DNA of 32,329 bases from Clostridia bacterium (GTDB lineage Bacteria > Bacillota > Clostridia > Oscillospirales > CAG-382): NCBI GenBank assembly GCA_900757905.1, contig CAAEPN010000076.1, positions 1 through 32,329 on the forward strand, given 5' to 3'. A program made the translations under genes and the position numbers. Below are positions 1-8,851 of the stretch, piece after piece (within the stretch, counting starts at the first letter, position 1; every line of letters starts with the position of its first letter). The notes beneath the pieces are model-generated. The model saw only the letters and a program-made list of their open reading frames with translations. It was not told the origin of the DNA and ran no database searches.

Positions 1-1772
1 GGATGGCGGCCGTCCTTTATGGTGATAACGTCCGAACCGTCCACCTCCGGGCACACATAACCGTTGCGCCCGGCCACATCCGCGAAGGATACGTATACGT
101 CGATCTTCGATAAAACATCGGCGGTCTTTTGCACACGCACTACATTTTCGGCAATAAAGCCGCGCAGCTTTTGGAATTCCTCGTATTCAAGCGCACAGAC
201 CTTGTCTTTTGCACCTAAAATTTTGGCTTCCATATCCTTTAATTCCTGGGTGATGTAACGCTCGCAGCCGGTCAACGTCTGCTTGCGTATGTAACGGTCC
301 GGCACCTGCTCCTTGTAGGAGTTGGTGACCTCGATGTAGTAGCCGAATACGCGGTTGTAGCCGATCTTAAGTCCCTTGATGCCGGTCAGCTCCCGTTCAG
401 ACTGCTCGACTGAAGCGATCCAGCTTTTGCCGTCGGTCTGGATGTCGTTCAACTCGTCGATCTCCGGCGAAAAGCCTTTTTTGATGAAGCCGCCCTCACG
501 GATGGAAAACGGCGGTTCTTCCACAATAGCGCGGTCGATGTAAGCGCCGATGTCGGAAAGCTCGTCAAGCTCGTCGCGCAGCCTTGCAAGCTCGGGCGAA
601 ACCATGCCCTTTAGCTGCTCTTTTACCGGCGCAAGCACTGAAATCGTCTGATACAGCGCACGCAGATCCTTGCCGCCGGCCGTGTTGTACACGATCTTCG
701 TCATAAGGCGTTCCAGATCGCCGACCGAGCTAAGTAAATTTTGCAGCTCTTCCTTTTCGATATAGCCGTCTACAAGCTCGGCTACCGCCTGTTGGCGGTT
801 TAAGATGGCGCCGACCGATACCAGCGGCTGCTCGATCCATTTGCGAAGCAGTCTTGCACCCATGGCAGTCTTGGTGCGGTCAAGCACCCATAAAAGCGTG
901 CCGCGTTTTTCCTTGGTGCGAAGCGTTTCGCAAAGCTCTAAGCTGCGGCGCGTGTTGACGTCAAGACCGAGATAAAGCTCGTTTGTGTAATATTCTAACG
1001 TGTTGATGTAGGCAAGGTCTACCTTTTGCGTTTCGCGGATATAGCGCACAAGCGCGTCGAGCGCCAAAACGGCCGGACTGCCCGCCCCTAAGCTGTGAGA
1101 CGCAAAAACCTCTTTTCCGAAGCGCGTTTCAAGCTCCGAAAAGTCGCTTTCTTTAAATAGTTCGCCGCGCGTGTCGTCAAAAAACGCGCCGAGCCGGTCT
1201 TTGGCAAATGCGTATATTTCGGGATAATCCGTGCGGTCGGCACTCGATAAGACCTCTTTGGGGGCAAACGCTGCAAGCTCCGAGCAGAGCTTGTCGGTAA
1301 TGTTGCCGTCGGTTATCTGTGTGGCGCATACTTTGGCGGTTGAAATATCGGCAAAGCAGAGTCCTGCGCTCGCGCCGGCAAAATAGACGGCGCACAGATA
1401 GTTGTTTTTGCCCTCGTTCAGCATGCCGCTCTCGGTGACCGTGCCGGGCGTTATCACGCGGATGACCTCGCGCTTGACAAGGCCTTTGGCAAGCGCCGGG
1501 TCTTCGGTCTGCTCGCAGATGGCGATCTTGTAGCCCTTGGCGACAAGACGCGCGATATAGCTGTCGGCGCTGTGAAACGGCACGCCGCACATCGGCGCCC
1601 GTTCCGGCATGCCGCAGTCGCGGCCGGTAAGCGTTAAGTCAAGCTCGCGCGACGCAGTCTTGGCGTCGTCAAAAAACATTTCATAGAAATCGCCGAGCCG
1701 ATAAAATAACAAATGGTCTTTATATTGGTTTTTGATGTCAAAATATTGAAGCATCATGGGCGTATACGGCAA
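1..1772 (-). CDS. mutS: DNA mismatch repair protein MutS (N-terminal two thirds, cut by window edge)
   Basis: MutS recognises mispaired or looped bases and starts mismatch repair with MutL. About 590 codons are visible and the frame is open from start to window edge. The mismatch-reading Phe-x-Glu motif is at F29-Y30-E31 within GDFYEMF, followed by the connector, core and clamp regions. The visible part ends at GRHP (residues 588-591), which normally lies just before the ATPase domain, so the Walker motifs lie outside the window. The start is placed at a TTG (1770-1772) because a GGGGTGG-like ribosome site sits about 5 bases upstream and the product then begins MPYTPMMLQY as in the family. 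The ATG at 1755-1757 is the alternative. It lies 35 bases downstream of the YlbF-family gene and is probably the distal gene of the visible operon. Family assignment is very secure; the exact start is less so. Confidence 0.96.
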   Translation of the reverse strand, partial: MPYTPMMLQYFDIKNQYKDHLLFYRLGDFYEMFFDDAKTASRELDLTLTGRDCGMPERAPMCGVPFHSADSYIARLVAKGYKIAICEQTEDPALAKGLVKREVIRVITPGTVTESGMLNEGKNNYLCAVYFAGASAGLCFADISTAKVCATQITDGNITDKLCSELAAFAPKEVLSSADRTDYPEIYAFAKDRLGAFFDDTRGELFKESDFSELETRFGKEVFASHSLGAGSPAVLALDALVRYIRETQKVDLAYINTLEYYTNELYLGLDVNTRRSLELCETLRTKEKRGTLLWVLDRTKTAMGARLLRKWIEQPLVSVGAILNRQQAVAELVDGYIEKEELQNLLSSVGDLERLMTKIVYNTAGGKDLRALYQTISVLAPVKEQLKGMVSPELARLRDELDELSDIGAYIDRAIVEEPPFSIREGGFIKKGFSPEIDELNDIQTDGKSWIASVEQSERELTGIKGLKIGYNRVFGYYIEVTNSYKEQVPDRYIRKQTLTGCERYITQELKDMEAKILGAKDKVCALEYEEFQKLRGFIAENVVRVQKTADVLSKIDVYVSFADVAGRNGYVCPEVDGSDVITIKDGRH

Positions 1773-1807
1773 GCAAACCACCCCTTTCCGTCAGATTCGT
1801 GCGGCTT

Positions 1808-2236
1808 TTAGTGACAGCCGCGGCAGGTCGAGCAGTTGTGTGTGCAGCCGCCCTCGCCGTCTTCGTCGTCCTCGGCGTCCGACGTGTATTCCTCCGCGCC
1901 GATGTAGGAGGAAATGGTCATGTTGACAGCATTCATTAGCAGATTTAGGTCTTCTTCGGCTTTGGAGTATGCCTTCATCTGCGGATTTTCGGTGATCTGC
2001 TTGTAAAGCACCTCAAGGCGCGCCGAAAGCACGTCCACGACGTGTTCGTCCGGTTCGCTCTTTTCCTTTTCTACCTCTAAAACGCTCTTTTGCACCTTGA
2101 ATTCGTCAAGCTGCTCTTTCAGAACGACATTTTTGCGCATATCGTCGCGCGTTTCGCAGAAGGCCTTGTATTCTTCGCAGTTTTTTAACGCTTCGCCAAG
2201 CTGTCTTGCAAGCGTGATGATCTCATTGTTTCCCAT
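1808..2236 (-). CDS. YlbF/YmcA-family protein with cysteine-rich tail
   Basis: This 142-residue acidic, helical protein has the length and helix pattern of the YlbF/YmcA (Com_YlbF) family. In Bacillus subtilis, YmcA, YlbF and YaaT form a complex that binds iron-sulphur clusters and affects RNase Y-dependent mRNA processing, competence and biofilm formation. Here the helical domain (about residues 1-115) is followed by an acidic linker and a cysteine tail C131-x3-C135-x2-C138-x2-C141-H, which looks like a metal or Fe-S ligand set. It lies between miaB and mutS, the same neighbourhood that ymcA occupies in B. subtilis (miaB-ymcA-cotE-mutS), here without cotE. An AAGGAAA ribosome site precedes the ATG. 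The family call is good; whether it acts as the YmcA or the YlbF partner cannot be decided here. Confidence 0.85.
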   Translation of the reverse strand: MGNNEIITLARQLGEALKNCEEYKAFCETRDDMRKNVVLKEQLDEFKVQKSVLEVEKEKSEPDEHVVDVLSARLEVLYKQITENPQMKAYSKAEEDLNLLMNAVNMTISSYIGAEEYTSDAEDDEDGEGGCTHNCSTCRGCH

Positions 2237-2266
2237 TGATTTCGTATTTCCTTTTCTCTTCGGAAT

Positions 2267-3709
2267 TTACAGCACCGCTTCGCCGTAGATCTGTACATCG
2301 CCGGCACGGTCGATTTTTACATTTACAAACTTTCCGTAAAGCAGCGAGCCCTTCGGCGCGGTAAAGCGGATGAGCTTGTTGCCCGAGCTGCGCCCGGAAA
2401 ATTCGGTGTTATCCGGCGCGTCCGGCGTTTCGCATAATACCTCTACCATTTTTCCCACAAAGCCTTGGTTTATGCGCACGATGTTTTCATGGTGAAGCGC
2501 CATGAGACGCGCAAAGCGTTCGGTCTTTTCCTCGTAGCTTACGGGATCGTCCATATCGGCTGCCGGTGTTCCCTTTCGCGGCGAATAGATAAAGGCGAAA
2601 ATGGAATCGTAGCCGACCTCGCGCACAAGGCTGAGCGTGTCCTCGAATTCCTCCGCCGTCTCGCCCGGAAAGCCGACGATGATGTCTGTCGTCAAGGTAA
2701 TGTCCGGCATGGCGGCGCGCAGCTTTTTCACGACCTCCAAATATTTTTCACGCGTGTATTTGCGGTTCATTTTGGCAAGCACGCGGTCGTTTCCGGATTG
2801 CACCGGCAGATGAAAATGCTTTGCGACGCGGTCGTGCGTGCGCATGACTTCGATCAGCTCGTCCGATACGTCTTTCGGATGTGAGGTCATGAAGCGCACC
2901 CAGAAGTCGCCGTCAAGAGAAGCGACCTTGGAAAGAAGCTCTGCAAAGCTGCACGGCTCTTCTAGGCCTTTGCCGTAGGAATTGACGTTCTGACCGAGAA
3001 GCGTGATCTCCCGGCAGCCGTTTTCCACAAGGCTGCCGGCTTCGGTCAAGACCTCCTCCGGCTTTCGGCTCCGTTCTCTGCCGCGCACATGCGGAACCAC
3101 GCAATACGTACAGAAATTGTCGCAGCCGTACATAATGGAAAGCCAAGCCTTGATGTCGCTTTCGCGGCTTACCGGCACACCCTCCACGATCGGTGCGTCG
3201 CCGTCCTCTACATAGTAGCGGCGGCGGTGGTTGACCATGACGTCGCATAAAATTTCCGGAAGCCGGTGCAGCATATTGGTGCCTGCCACAAAATCGACAT
3301 ACGGATATTTGTTTTTAATGTCCGAAACGCGGTGTTCTTGGTTCACCATACAGCCCCAAAGTCCGACCAAAAGTTCGGGATTGGCGGCCTTGATATGCTT
3401 TAGCTGCCCGGTCTTGGAAAGCGCCTTTAATTCGGCATGTTCGCGAACCGCGCAGGTGTTGTAAATGATGAGGTCGGCGCTCTCCGGAGACGCGGCCTTT
3501 TCATAGCCGAGCGAAAGAGCCGTGCCGATCAGGCGTTCACTGTCGGCTTCGTTCTGTTGGCAGCCGAAGGTCTGCACAAAAACGGAAAGCCTTCGTCCTA
3601 AGCGCTTTTCCTTTTCGGCAATCAACAGCCGCACGCGGTCGGCATATTTTTTTTGATTGGATAGATCGTTTGTATCTTCGTTTAAAACGTTGGTTTTGTG
3701 GTCGGTCAT
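2267..3709 (-). CDS. miaB: tRNA-2-methylthio-N6-dimethylallyladenosine synthase MiaB
   Basis: MiaB is a radical-SAM enzyme that adds a methylthio group to i6A37 of tRNAs reading U-starting codons. The 480-residue product has the three N-terminal cysteines for the auxiliary [4Fe-4S] cluster (C50, C86, C120) and the radical-SAM motif C196-x3-C200-x2-C203 within MYGCDNFCTYCVVP. A TRAM-like C-terminal region follows and ends near ...VQIYGEAVL. About 40 residues precede the first cysteine, a common extension in Clostridia. Its ATG directly abuts the hslO stop codon, with an AAAAGGG ribosome site inside the hslO end, so the two are co-transcribed and probably translationally linked. The sister enzyme MtaB is less likely given the length, the motif spacing and the mutS/ylbF neighbourhood. 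Confidence 0.96.
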   Translation of the reverse strand: MTDHKTNVLNEDTNDLSNQKKYADRVRLLIAEKEKRLGRRLSVFVQTFGCQQNEADSERLIGTALSLGYEKAASPESADLIIYNTCAVREHAELKALSKTGQLKHIKAANPELLVGLWGCMVNQEHRVSDIKNKYPYVDFVAGTNMLHRLPEILCDVMVNHRRRYYVEDGDAPIVEGVPVSRESDIKAWLSIMYGCDNFCTYCVVPHVRGRERSRKPEEVLTEAGSLVENGCREITLLGQNVNSYGKGLEEPCSFAELLSKVASLDGDFWVRFMTSHPKDVSDELIEVMRTHDRVAKHFHLPVQSGNDRVLAKMNRKYTREKYLEVVKKLRAAMPDITLTTDIIVGFPGETAEEFEDTLSLVREVGYDSIFAFIYSPRKGTPAADMDDPVSYEEKTERFARLMALHHENIVRINQGFVGKMVEVLCETPDAPDNTEFSGRSSGNKLIRFTAPKGSLLYGKFVNVKIDRAGDVQIYGEAVL

Positions 3710-4594
3710 TTATCTTTTTGCCCTTTTCAGAAGTTGCCGCAGGTCACTCGGCGTGAAAGTGTATATTTTATCGCAGAACTGGCAGGTCACATCGAAATTC
3801 TTGTTTTCTTCAATCATTTCGGTAAGCTCTTTTTCACCGATGGACACAAGCGCGCGTTCCACGCGTTCCTTGGTGCAGTCGCAGTGATAGGAAACATCGG
3901 CTTCGTCGAAAATATCGCATTCGATGTCGCCCATGATGTCTTTTAAGTATTCGGCATTGGTCTTGCCGGTTGAAAACAGCGTCGAGACCGGCGGAATGAG
4001 CGGCAAACGCGCTTCCAGCCGGTCGATAAACGATTCGTCCGCGCCGGGCAGAAGCTGGATCATATAGCCGCCGGCCGATTTGCAGGTATAATCGTTTCCG
4101 ACTAAAACGCCGAGCGCACAGACCGTCGGGATCTGCTCACTGCGGGCAAAGTAGTCGGTGATATCCTCCGCGATCTCGCCTGAAACGATAGGCGTCATGC
4201 CGACATACGGCTCTCTTTCGCCTTCGTCGCGCACAACATAGAGCATTCCCTTTCCGACCGCGCCGGCCACATCCAATTTTCCTTTGGAATTGAGCGGCAG
4301 GTCGGCTTGCGGGTGTTCGACGTACCCCTTGGTGTTGCCGTAATAGTCGGCCACCGCTAAAATTTTGCCGCAGACGCCGTCGCCGTTAAAAGATACCGTA
4401 ACCGAATCGTCCTTGTTTTTGAGCATGACGCCGATCATGGAAGCAGCCGTGAGCGTGCGTCCCAAAGCGGCGGCCGCCGTTGGGGACAGATGATGAACGC
4501 GAATGGCGTCATCCACCATTTCGCGCGAATTTATGAGAATGACGCGTGCGTTTCCGCAGACCGTCATGGCTCTGGTGATGGTGTTTCCGAGCAT
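3710..4594 (-). CDS. hslO: Redox-regulated chaperone Hsp33
   Basis: Hsp33 is a cytoplasmic holdase that is switched on when its zinc-bound cysteines are oxidised. The 294-residue product is of normal length. The C-terminal redox switch is complete: C238-D-C240 and C271-x2-C274, separated by a linker of about 30 residues, matching the CxC...CxxC signature. The N-terminal domain carries the family pattern, including LSPTAAAALGRTLTA near residues 36-50. The ATG follows GGGAG with 6-base spacing. It lies 17 bases after the methyltransferase gene and abuts miaB. Sharing an operon with Fe-S and zinc proteins fits a redox-stress role, although that link is inference. Confidence 0.96.
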   Translation of the reverse strand: MLGNTITRAMTVCGNARVILINSREMVDDAIRVHHLSPTAAAALGRTLTAASMIGVMLKNKDDSVTVSFNGDGVCGKILAVADYYGNTKGYVEHPQADLPLNSKGKLDVAGAVGKGMLYVVRDEGEREPYVGMTPIVSGEIAEDITDYFARSEQIPTVCALGVLVGNDYTCKSAGGYMIQLLPGADESFIDRLEARLPLIPPVSTLFSTGKTNAEYLKDIMGDIECDIFDEADVSYHCDCTKERVERALVSIGEKELTEMIEENKNFDVTCQFCDKIYTFTPSDLRQLLKRAKR

Positions 4595-4611
4595 GGTATA
4601 CTCCCTTTGGT

Positions 4612-5382
4612 TTATTCAGCCTTTTTGCGGCAGACATAGAAGATCCGCTCGCAGTTGTTTTCGTCAGCCGGTGAAAAATCAAAATCCGACGTGCGGCAAA
4701 GCACTTCAAATCCGGCGTTTTTGAGTAACCGGTCAAGCGTCTTTACCGGATACATCCGTTCGCGCACCGATTCGTCAAAGCGCTCGTATCTGCCGTCCTT
4801 GCCCTCTAAGAAAAACGTGAGAAACATGTCGCATTTTTTGGCGGAAGGATCGTAAAAATTCTGCCACGCCAAAAAGACGTTTTCGTTCTCCAAAAGGTAA
4901 GCGTTTTCGCCGTAGGTCTCTTCGAACTTGCGGCGCGAATTGACGTCAAAAATAAACAGTCCGCCCTCGCACAACGCGCGGCCCGCACTTTCAAAAGCGC
5001 TTGAAACGTCGGTAGGCGTGCCAAGGCAGTTGATGCCGTCCATCATGCACACGCATAGCTCGACCGGTGCGTATACGCGAAAATCGCGTAAATCCTGCCG
5101 CGTAAAGCGCACATTTTCCGCGCCTTCGTCGCGTGCGCGTTTGTCCGCAAGCGAAAGCATATCCTCCGAAAGGTCAAACGCCGTCACTTTGATTCCGCGC
5201 TTTTCAAAGGCAACCGATAAATTTCCCGTGCCGCACGCCATATCGCACACATGCGCCGGCTTCTTTCCGGCATACTTTTGCGCGCAGGCAAGGTAAAAAT
5301 CCGCCCATTCCTCGTAATCTACGTCGGTCTCTAAAATATCGTAGGCCTCCGACAGATATTTTCCGTATTCGTTAGTCTTCAT
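4612..5382 (-). CDS. Class I SAM-dependent methyltransferase, substrate unknown
   Basis: This protein of about 256 residues has a Rossmann-type methyltransferase fold. Motif I is DMACGTG at about residues 47-53, an acidic strand-2 end follows (FDLSEDML), and there is a motif IV-like region around MMDGINCLG. It resembles small-molecule or YjiC/Tam-like class I enzymes, but nothing shows the substrate. I chose the ATG at 5380-5382; a TTG 15 bases upstream is possible but lies deeper in the preceding gene. The start overlaps the end of the YerC-like gene by about 11 bases, so coupling is likely. It sits 17 bases before hslO in the same operon. Confidence 0.85.
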   Translation of the reverse strand: MKTNEYGKYLSEAYDILETDVDYEEWADFYLACAQKYAGKKPAHVCDMACGTGNLSVAFEKRGIKVTAFDLSEDMLSLADKRARDEGAENVRFTRQDLRDFRVYAPVELCVCMMDGINCLGTPTDVSSAFESAGRALCEGGLFIFDVNSRRKFEETYGENAYLLENENVFLAWQNFYDPSAKKCDMFLTFFLEGKDGRYERFDESVRERMYPVKTLDRLLKNAGFEVLCRTSDFDFSPADENNCERIFYVCRKKAE

Positions 5383-5665
5383 AATCGATTCTCGCAAGCA
5401 TTCGCATGTAGCCGTCCGTGCCGTACTTCAAAGCGCGGTTGACGCGGCTGATGGTCGCGGTGGAAAGGCCGGTGGATTCGGAAATTTCGGTATATTTCGC
5501 GCCGTCCGACAGCATTTTTGCCGCGCGGAAACGCTTGGCCATTTCCTTAATTTCGGCGACCGTGCAAAGATCCTCAAACAGATCGTAGCATTCGTTTAAG
5601 TCCTTCAATGATAAAATCGCATGAAAAAGATTGTTGACATCCGCACTTTTGAGCTTTTCGTTCAT
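5372..5665 (-). CDS. YerC/YecD-family TrpR-like transcriptional regulator
   Basis: This 97-residue protein has the TrpR-repressor fold pattern of the YerC family. A helical N-terminus (LFHAILSLKDLNECYDLFED) is followed by TVAEIKEMAKRF and a helix-turn-helix at about residues 58-80 containing ISESTGLSTATISRV. It probably binds DNA as a dimer; the ligand and targets of the family are poorly known. The start is the ATG at 5663-5665 with AGAAAGGA about 7 bases upstream; the reading frame continues 10 codons further up, but without a ribosome site. It is the first gene after the 5721-5749 promoter, so autoregulation of the yerC-to-mutS unit is plausible but unproven. Confidence 0.9.
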   Translation of the reverse strand: MNEKLKSADVNNLFHAILSLKDLNECYDLFEDLCTVAEIKEMAKRFRAAKMLSDGAKYTEISESTGLSTATISRVNRALKYGTDGYMRMLARIDYED

Positions 5666-5720
5666 GAACGTTGTCCTTTCTGAAACAAACGGCATTTGGC
5701 CGCAAAAATCATTACATATT

Positions 5721-5749
5721 ATTATAACAGCAATTTTCGCTTTTGTAAA
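5721..5749 (-). promoter_or_regulatory. Sigma-A promoter of the yerC-methyltransferase-hslO-miaB-ylbF-mutS unit
   Basis: On the minus strand TTTACA (5744-5749) and TATAAT (5721-5726) are separated by exactly 17 bases. The -10 box is 55 bases upstream of the YerC-like start codon. No other good promoter is seen between the following tightly packed genes. Confidence 0.85.
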
Positions 5750-5835
5750 GCGTATTTCATGAATTTTGTGTGATAACCGATGAAAGTGACGAAAGAACTT
5801 TAAAAACGGTCATTTTTCACCAAATTTGCGCAAGA

Positions 5836-6459
5836 CTAATCGAAATACACCGGCTTTTCCGGATGCTTTGCCGCTTCAAAGCACAGCATTATCTGTTCGG
5901 CGGTCGTCTTTTCGACCGCTAAGTTTTCGGGCAGCTCATCCGGCGCAAAATAGCCGATCTCGGTGGTCTCGCTGTTTTTCTCGAAAGCGCCGCCGGTCAC
6001 TTCGCATAGGATAAAGACCTTGCACACGCCATACGCATAGACCGGCGTGTTGTGCTTATTGCGATCCTCTACGGCAATCAGCCGCACCGGCTTTCCGTCA
6101 AGACCGGTCTCCTCTTTTAACTCTTTGACCGTGTTGGAGCCGACCGATTGCAGCACATCGCACCAACCGCCCGGCAGCGCCCATGTTCCGTTGTTTTCGC
6201 GCGTCAAAAGAATTTTGCCGTCCTTGAATACGACCGCACGCGTATCGATTTTTGGCGTTTGGTAGCCGGTTTCGTTGCAGAAAAGGCCTTTTACCTTTTC
6301 GAGCGTTTCGCCGGTCTTTTCCGCCAACATTTCTGCGGCGATCTCCCGAAGCCGCTCATAGCGTTCAATGTCGTATACATTTGCCGTGTAAGCAAGCCCG
6401 GCTTGAGCAAGACTTTGAATTTCAATGGCCCACGACAGCCATTTTTCCATAGACTCCAT
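5836..6459 (-). CDS. Nudix hydrolase with N-terminal NUDIX_N helical domain
   Basis: The 207-residue product has an N-terminal helical region (1-62, starting KWLSWAIEIQSLAQAGLAY) typical of the NUDIX_N/YjhB group, then a Nudix fold. The Nudix box spans G98-L120 and ends KELKEETGL, keeping the E116/E117 metal ligands. The first glutamate of the consensus (GX5E) is Q104 and the usual Arg is K112. Relatives hydrolyse ADP-ribose, NADH or CDP-choline-type diphosphates; the substrate here is not clear. Its ATG overlaps the topB stop as TAATG, with GGAAAGGG upstream, so it is translationally coupled to topB. No convincing terminator is visible between it and the next promoter at 5749. Confidence 0.9.
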   Translation of the reverse strand: MESMEKWLSWAIEIQSLAQAGLAYTANVYDIERYERLREIAAEMLAEKTGETLEKVKGLFCNETGYQTPKIDTRAVVFKDGKILLTRENNGTWALPGGWCDVLQSVGSNTVKELKEETGLDGKPVRLIAVEDRNKHNTPVYAYGVCKVFILCEVTGGAFEKNSETTEIGYFAPDELPENLAVEKTTAEQIMLCFEAAKHPEKPVYFD

Positions 6460-8696
6460 TATTTCTTACCCTTTCCTTTTGCGCTCTTTCCGGAATCTCC
6501 GCCCTCGGCAAGCGCCTTTTTGAGCGCTTCGGCAAAGGCGCTGTCGCCCTTGGGTTCGGACTTGTTCTGATTCTGCAAAAAGTGCGAAACGTAGTGCTTG
6601 TTGGCCGCCGACGCGTTTTCCTTGCGTTTGGCGGTGAAAACGTCGTATTTCTGCTTGAAACCGCAGGAGCAGACAAATATCCTTTTATCGTCCTTGCCGC
6701 GCAGCTCCATAGTCTTATGGCATTCGGGACATCTTGCACCGGTCACCACCGACAGGCTTTCCCGATAACCGCAGTTACGGTCTTGGCAGACAAGCATTTT
6801 TCCCTTTTTGCCCTTGACCTCAAGCATGTATTTGCCGCAGACCGGACAAGGCGTGCGCGTGACGTTGTCGTGCTTGTAGACGGCGTCGCTTGCGGCAACC
6901 GTGCGCACAAGCTCCGACGCGTATTTTTTCATCTCGCCGATAAATTCGTCTTTTTTGCCGTCTCCCTTGGCAATGGCCTCCAAACGCTGTTCCCATGTGG
7001 CGGTAAGCAACGGCTCTTTCAGCTCGGACGGTACGAGCGTGATGATCTGCACGCCCTTTGAGGTCGGGTGGATGACATTGTCCTTCTTTTCGATGTAGAA
7101 CGACGAGTATAGTTTTTCGATGATATCCGCACGTGTGGCCGGTGTGCCGAGACCGCCGCCGATGTATTCCTTCATAGCGCGGTCGGCAATGTATTTGGAG
7201 GGATTTTCCATAGCGGAAAGCAGCGACGCTTCGGTGTAACGAGAGGGCGGAGAGGTCTTTTGCGCCTTGATGAGCGTATCGGCACAGGTAAGCTTTTCGC
7301 CTTTGGTAAGCGGCGGCAGGGAATCGGTCTCGATTTCGGCCTCATCGGTATTTTCGTTTTCCTCATCCTCGTCCGGCGTGACCGAAAGCTTTTTCCACCC
7401 CTCGTCCACGACGCTTTTTCCGGCGGCATAGAAATTTTCGCCGCCGCATGAAAGCGTTGCTTTTATCTGCTTGTAGGTATAGTCCGGCATAAAGCAGCAC
7501 AAAAAGCGCAGCGCGACAAGCAAATAGATCTTCTTTTCATCGGTGGAAAACGACGAGAGATCCGGCGCTTTTTCCGTCGGAATGATAGCGTGGTGATCCG
7601 AGACCTTGGCGTTGTTGACGCAGGACGCGTGAATTTTCGCACCCGAACGGATAACGTCGTTTGCCGGAGCGGAAAGAGAGCCGACGCGCATGGCGCGAAG
7701 CCGTTCGGATAATGTCGGTACGATGTCGTCCGAAATGTAACGCGAATCGGTGCGCGGATAGGTGAGAACCTTGTGGATCTCATACAGCTTCTGCATGACC
7801 GAAAGCGTTTCCTTAGGCGACATTTTGTAGAGCTTGTTGGCGTCGCGCTGAAGCTCGGTAAGGTCATACAGAGCCGGCGACGGCTTTTTAACTGTGGTTG
7901 ACGTAATCTCGGAAACAGTAAACGAACCGCCCTTTATTTTTGCGCACAGCGCGTTTGCCGTATCGATATCGGAAATGGCCGATAATTTCTTGTCGTTTTT
8001 CCAAAGCGCGGAAAAAGAACCGCCCGACGTCTTGAAAACTGCGCGCACATTAAAATAATCGCGCGGTTTGAAAGCCTTGATCTCCTCTTCACGGCGCACA
8101 ATGAGCGCGAGCGTCGGCGTTTGTACGCGTCCGGCGGAAAGACTTGCGCCATAGTGGCAGGTGAGGGCGCGCGTGACGTTGAGCCCGACTAACCAATCCG
8201 CTTCGGCACGTGCCTTGGCGGCGTTTGCAAGATTGACATAATCTTTTCCGTCCTTTAAGTGTGCAAAGCCCTCTTTAATGGCTTTTTCGGTCTGTGAGGA
8301 TATCCACAGACGCTTGACCGCGCCCTTGTAGCCGGCCTTTTCGAGAATCCAACGCGCGACAAGCTCTCCTTCACGACCGGCATCGGTGGCGATGATGACG
8401 CAATCGGTATCTTTGTCCTTGATCAGCTTCTTGACGGCGGCATACTGCTTTTTGGTTTCGGGAATGACGCATAATTCTGTCTTTTCGGGCAGCATGGGCA
8501 GCGTCTCCATAGACCACTTTTTATATTTTTCGTCGTATTGTTCCGGATCGGCGAGCGTGACAAGATGACCGAGTGCCCAGGTAACAATATATTTTTCGCC
8601 GATAAGGCATCCGTCGCCGCGCACGCGGCAGCCTAAGACTGCGGCCAGCTCTCGGGCGACCGACGGCTTTTCGGCAAGTACGATGGTTTTTGACAT
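6459..8696 (-). CDS. topB: DNA topoisomerase III
   Basis: This is a type IA topoisomerase that decatenates DNA by single-strand passage. The 745-residue product starts with the TOPRIM domain (E9 near the start, DAGREGE at 105-111) and carries the catalytic tyrosine Y313 in LTYPRTDSRY. The C-terminus has two zinc-ribbon-like cysteine clusters, one starting CPVC and one starting CPEC, followed by a Lys-rich tail. The length and the TYPRTDSRY spacing match Bacillota TopB rather than TopA. GGAGG lies 8 bases before the ATG. It is the first gene of a two-gene unit with the Nudix gene, and is transcribed away from the EPS locus. TopB homologues are also common on integrative elements, but nothing else here suggests one. 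Confidence 0.95.
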   Translation of the reverse strand: MSKTIVLAEKPSVARELAAVLGCRVRGDGCLIGEKYIVTWALGHLVTLADPEQYDEKYKKWSMETLPMLPEKTELCVIPETKKQYAAVKKLIKDKDTDCVIIATDAGREGELVARWILEKAGYKGAVKRLWISSQTEKAIKEGFAHLKDGKDYVNLANAAKARAEADWLVGLNVTRALTCHYGASLSAGRVQTPTLALIVRREEEIKAFKPRDYFNVRAVFKTSGGSFSALWKNDKKLSAISDIDTANALCAKIKGGSFTVSEITSTTVKKPSPALYDLTELQRDANKLYKMSPKETLSVMQKLYEIHKVLTYPRTDSRYISDDIVPTLSERLRAMRVGSLSAPANDVIRSGAKIHASCVNNAKVSDHHAIIPTEKAPDLSSFSTDEKKIYLLVALRFLCCFMPDYTYKQIKATLSCGGENFYAAGKSVVDEGWKKLSVTPDEDEENENTDEAEIETDSLPPLTKGEKLTCADTLIKAQKTSPPSRYTEASLLSAMENPSKYIADRAMKEYIGGGLGTPATRADIIEKLYSSFYIEKKDNVIHPTSKGVQIITLVPSELKEPLLTATWEQRLEAIAKGDGKKDEFIGEMKKYASELVRTVAASDAVYKHDNVTRTPCPVCGKYMLEVKGKKGKMLVCQDRNCGYRESLSVVTGARCPECHKTMELRGKDDKRIFVCSCGFKQKYDVFTAKRKENASAANKHYVSHFLQNQNKSEPKGDSAFAEALKKALAEGGDSGKSAKGKGKK

Positions 8697-8747
8697 ATTT
8701 TATTCCTCCGAATCAGAGTTGTTCACAGCGTTTTTTTCTACTTTAGC

Positions 8748-8776
8748 AATATAATAACATAAAATCCGGCTCACAA
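8748..8776 (-). promoter_or_regulatory. Probable topB promoter
   Basis: On the minus strand TTGTGA (8771-8776) and TATATT (8748-8753) are separated by 17 bases, with the -10 box about 51 bases upstream of the topB ATG. The match to consensus is moderate. Confidence 0.65.
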
Positions 8777-8820
8777 AAGCGAAAAATGGGAATATTTACA
8801 ATTTGGAAATTTTTAAGACC

Positions 8821-8845
8821 TTTTCGCGTCGAAAAAACGCGAAAA
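8821..8845. repeat. 9-bp inverted repeat upstream of the EPS promoter
   Basis: TTTTCGCGT (8821-8829) and ACGCGAAAA (8837-8845) are perfect inverted copies around a 7-base spacer. They end 6 bases before the -35 box of the EPS promoter and lie between two divergent promoters. This could be an operator for a dimeric regulator or a small hairpin. No gene ends here, so a terminator role is unlikely. Confidence 0.5.
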
Positions 8846-8851
8846 TAATAC

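Noticed and set aside
5750..5835. Terminator after the Nudix gene
   Set aside because: Only imperfect, AT-rich pairing is seen on the minus strand and no T-run follows a stable stem.
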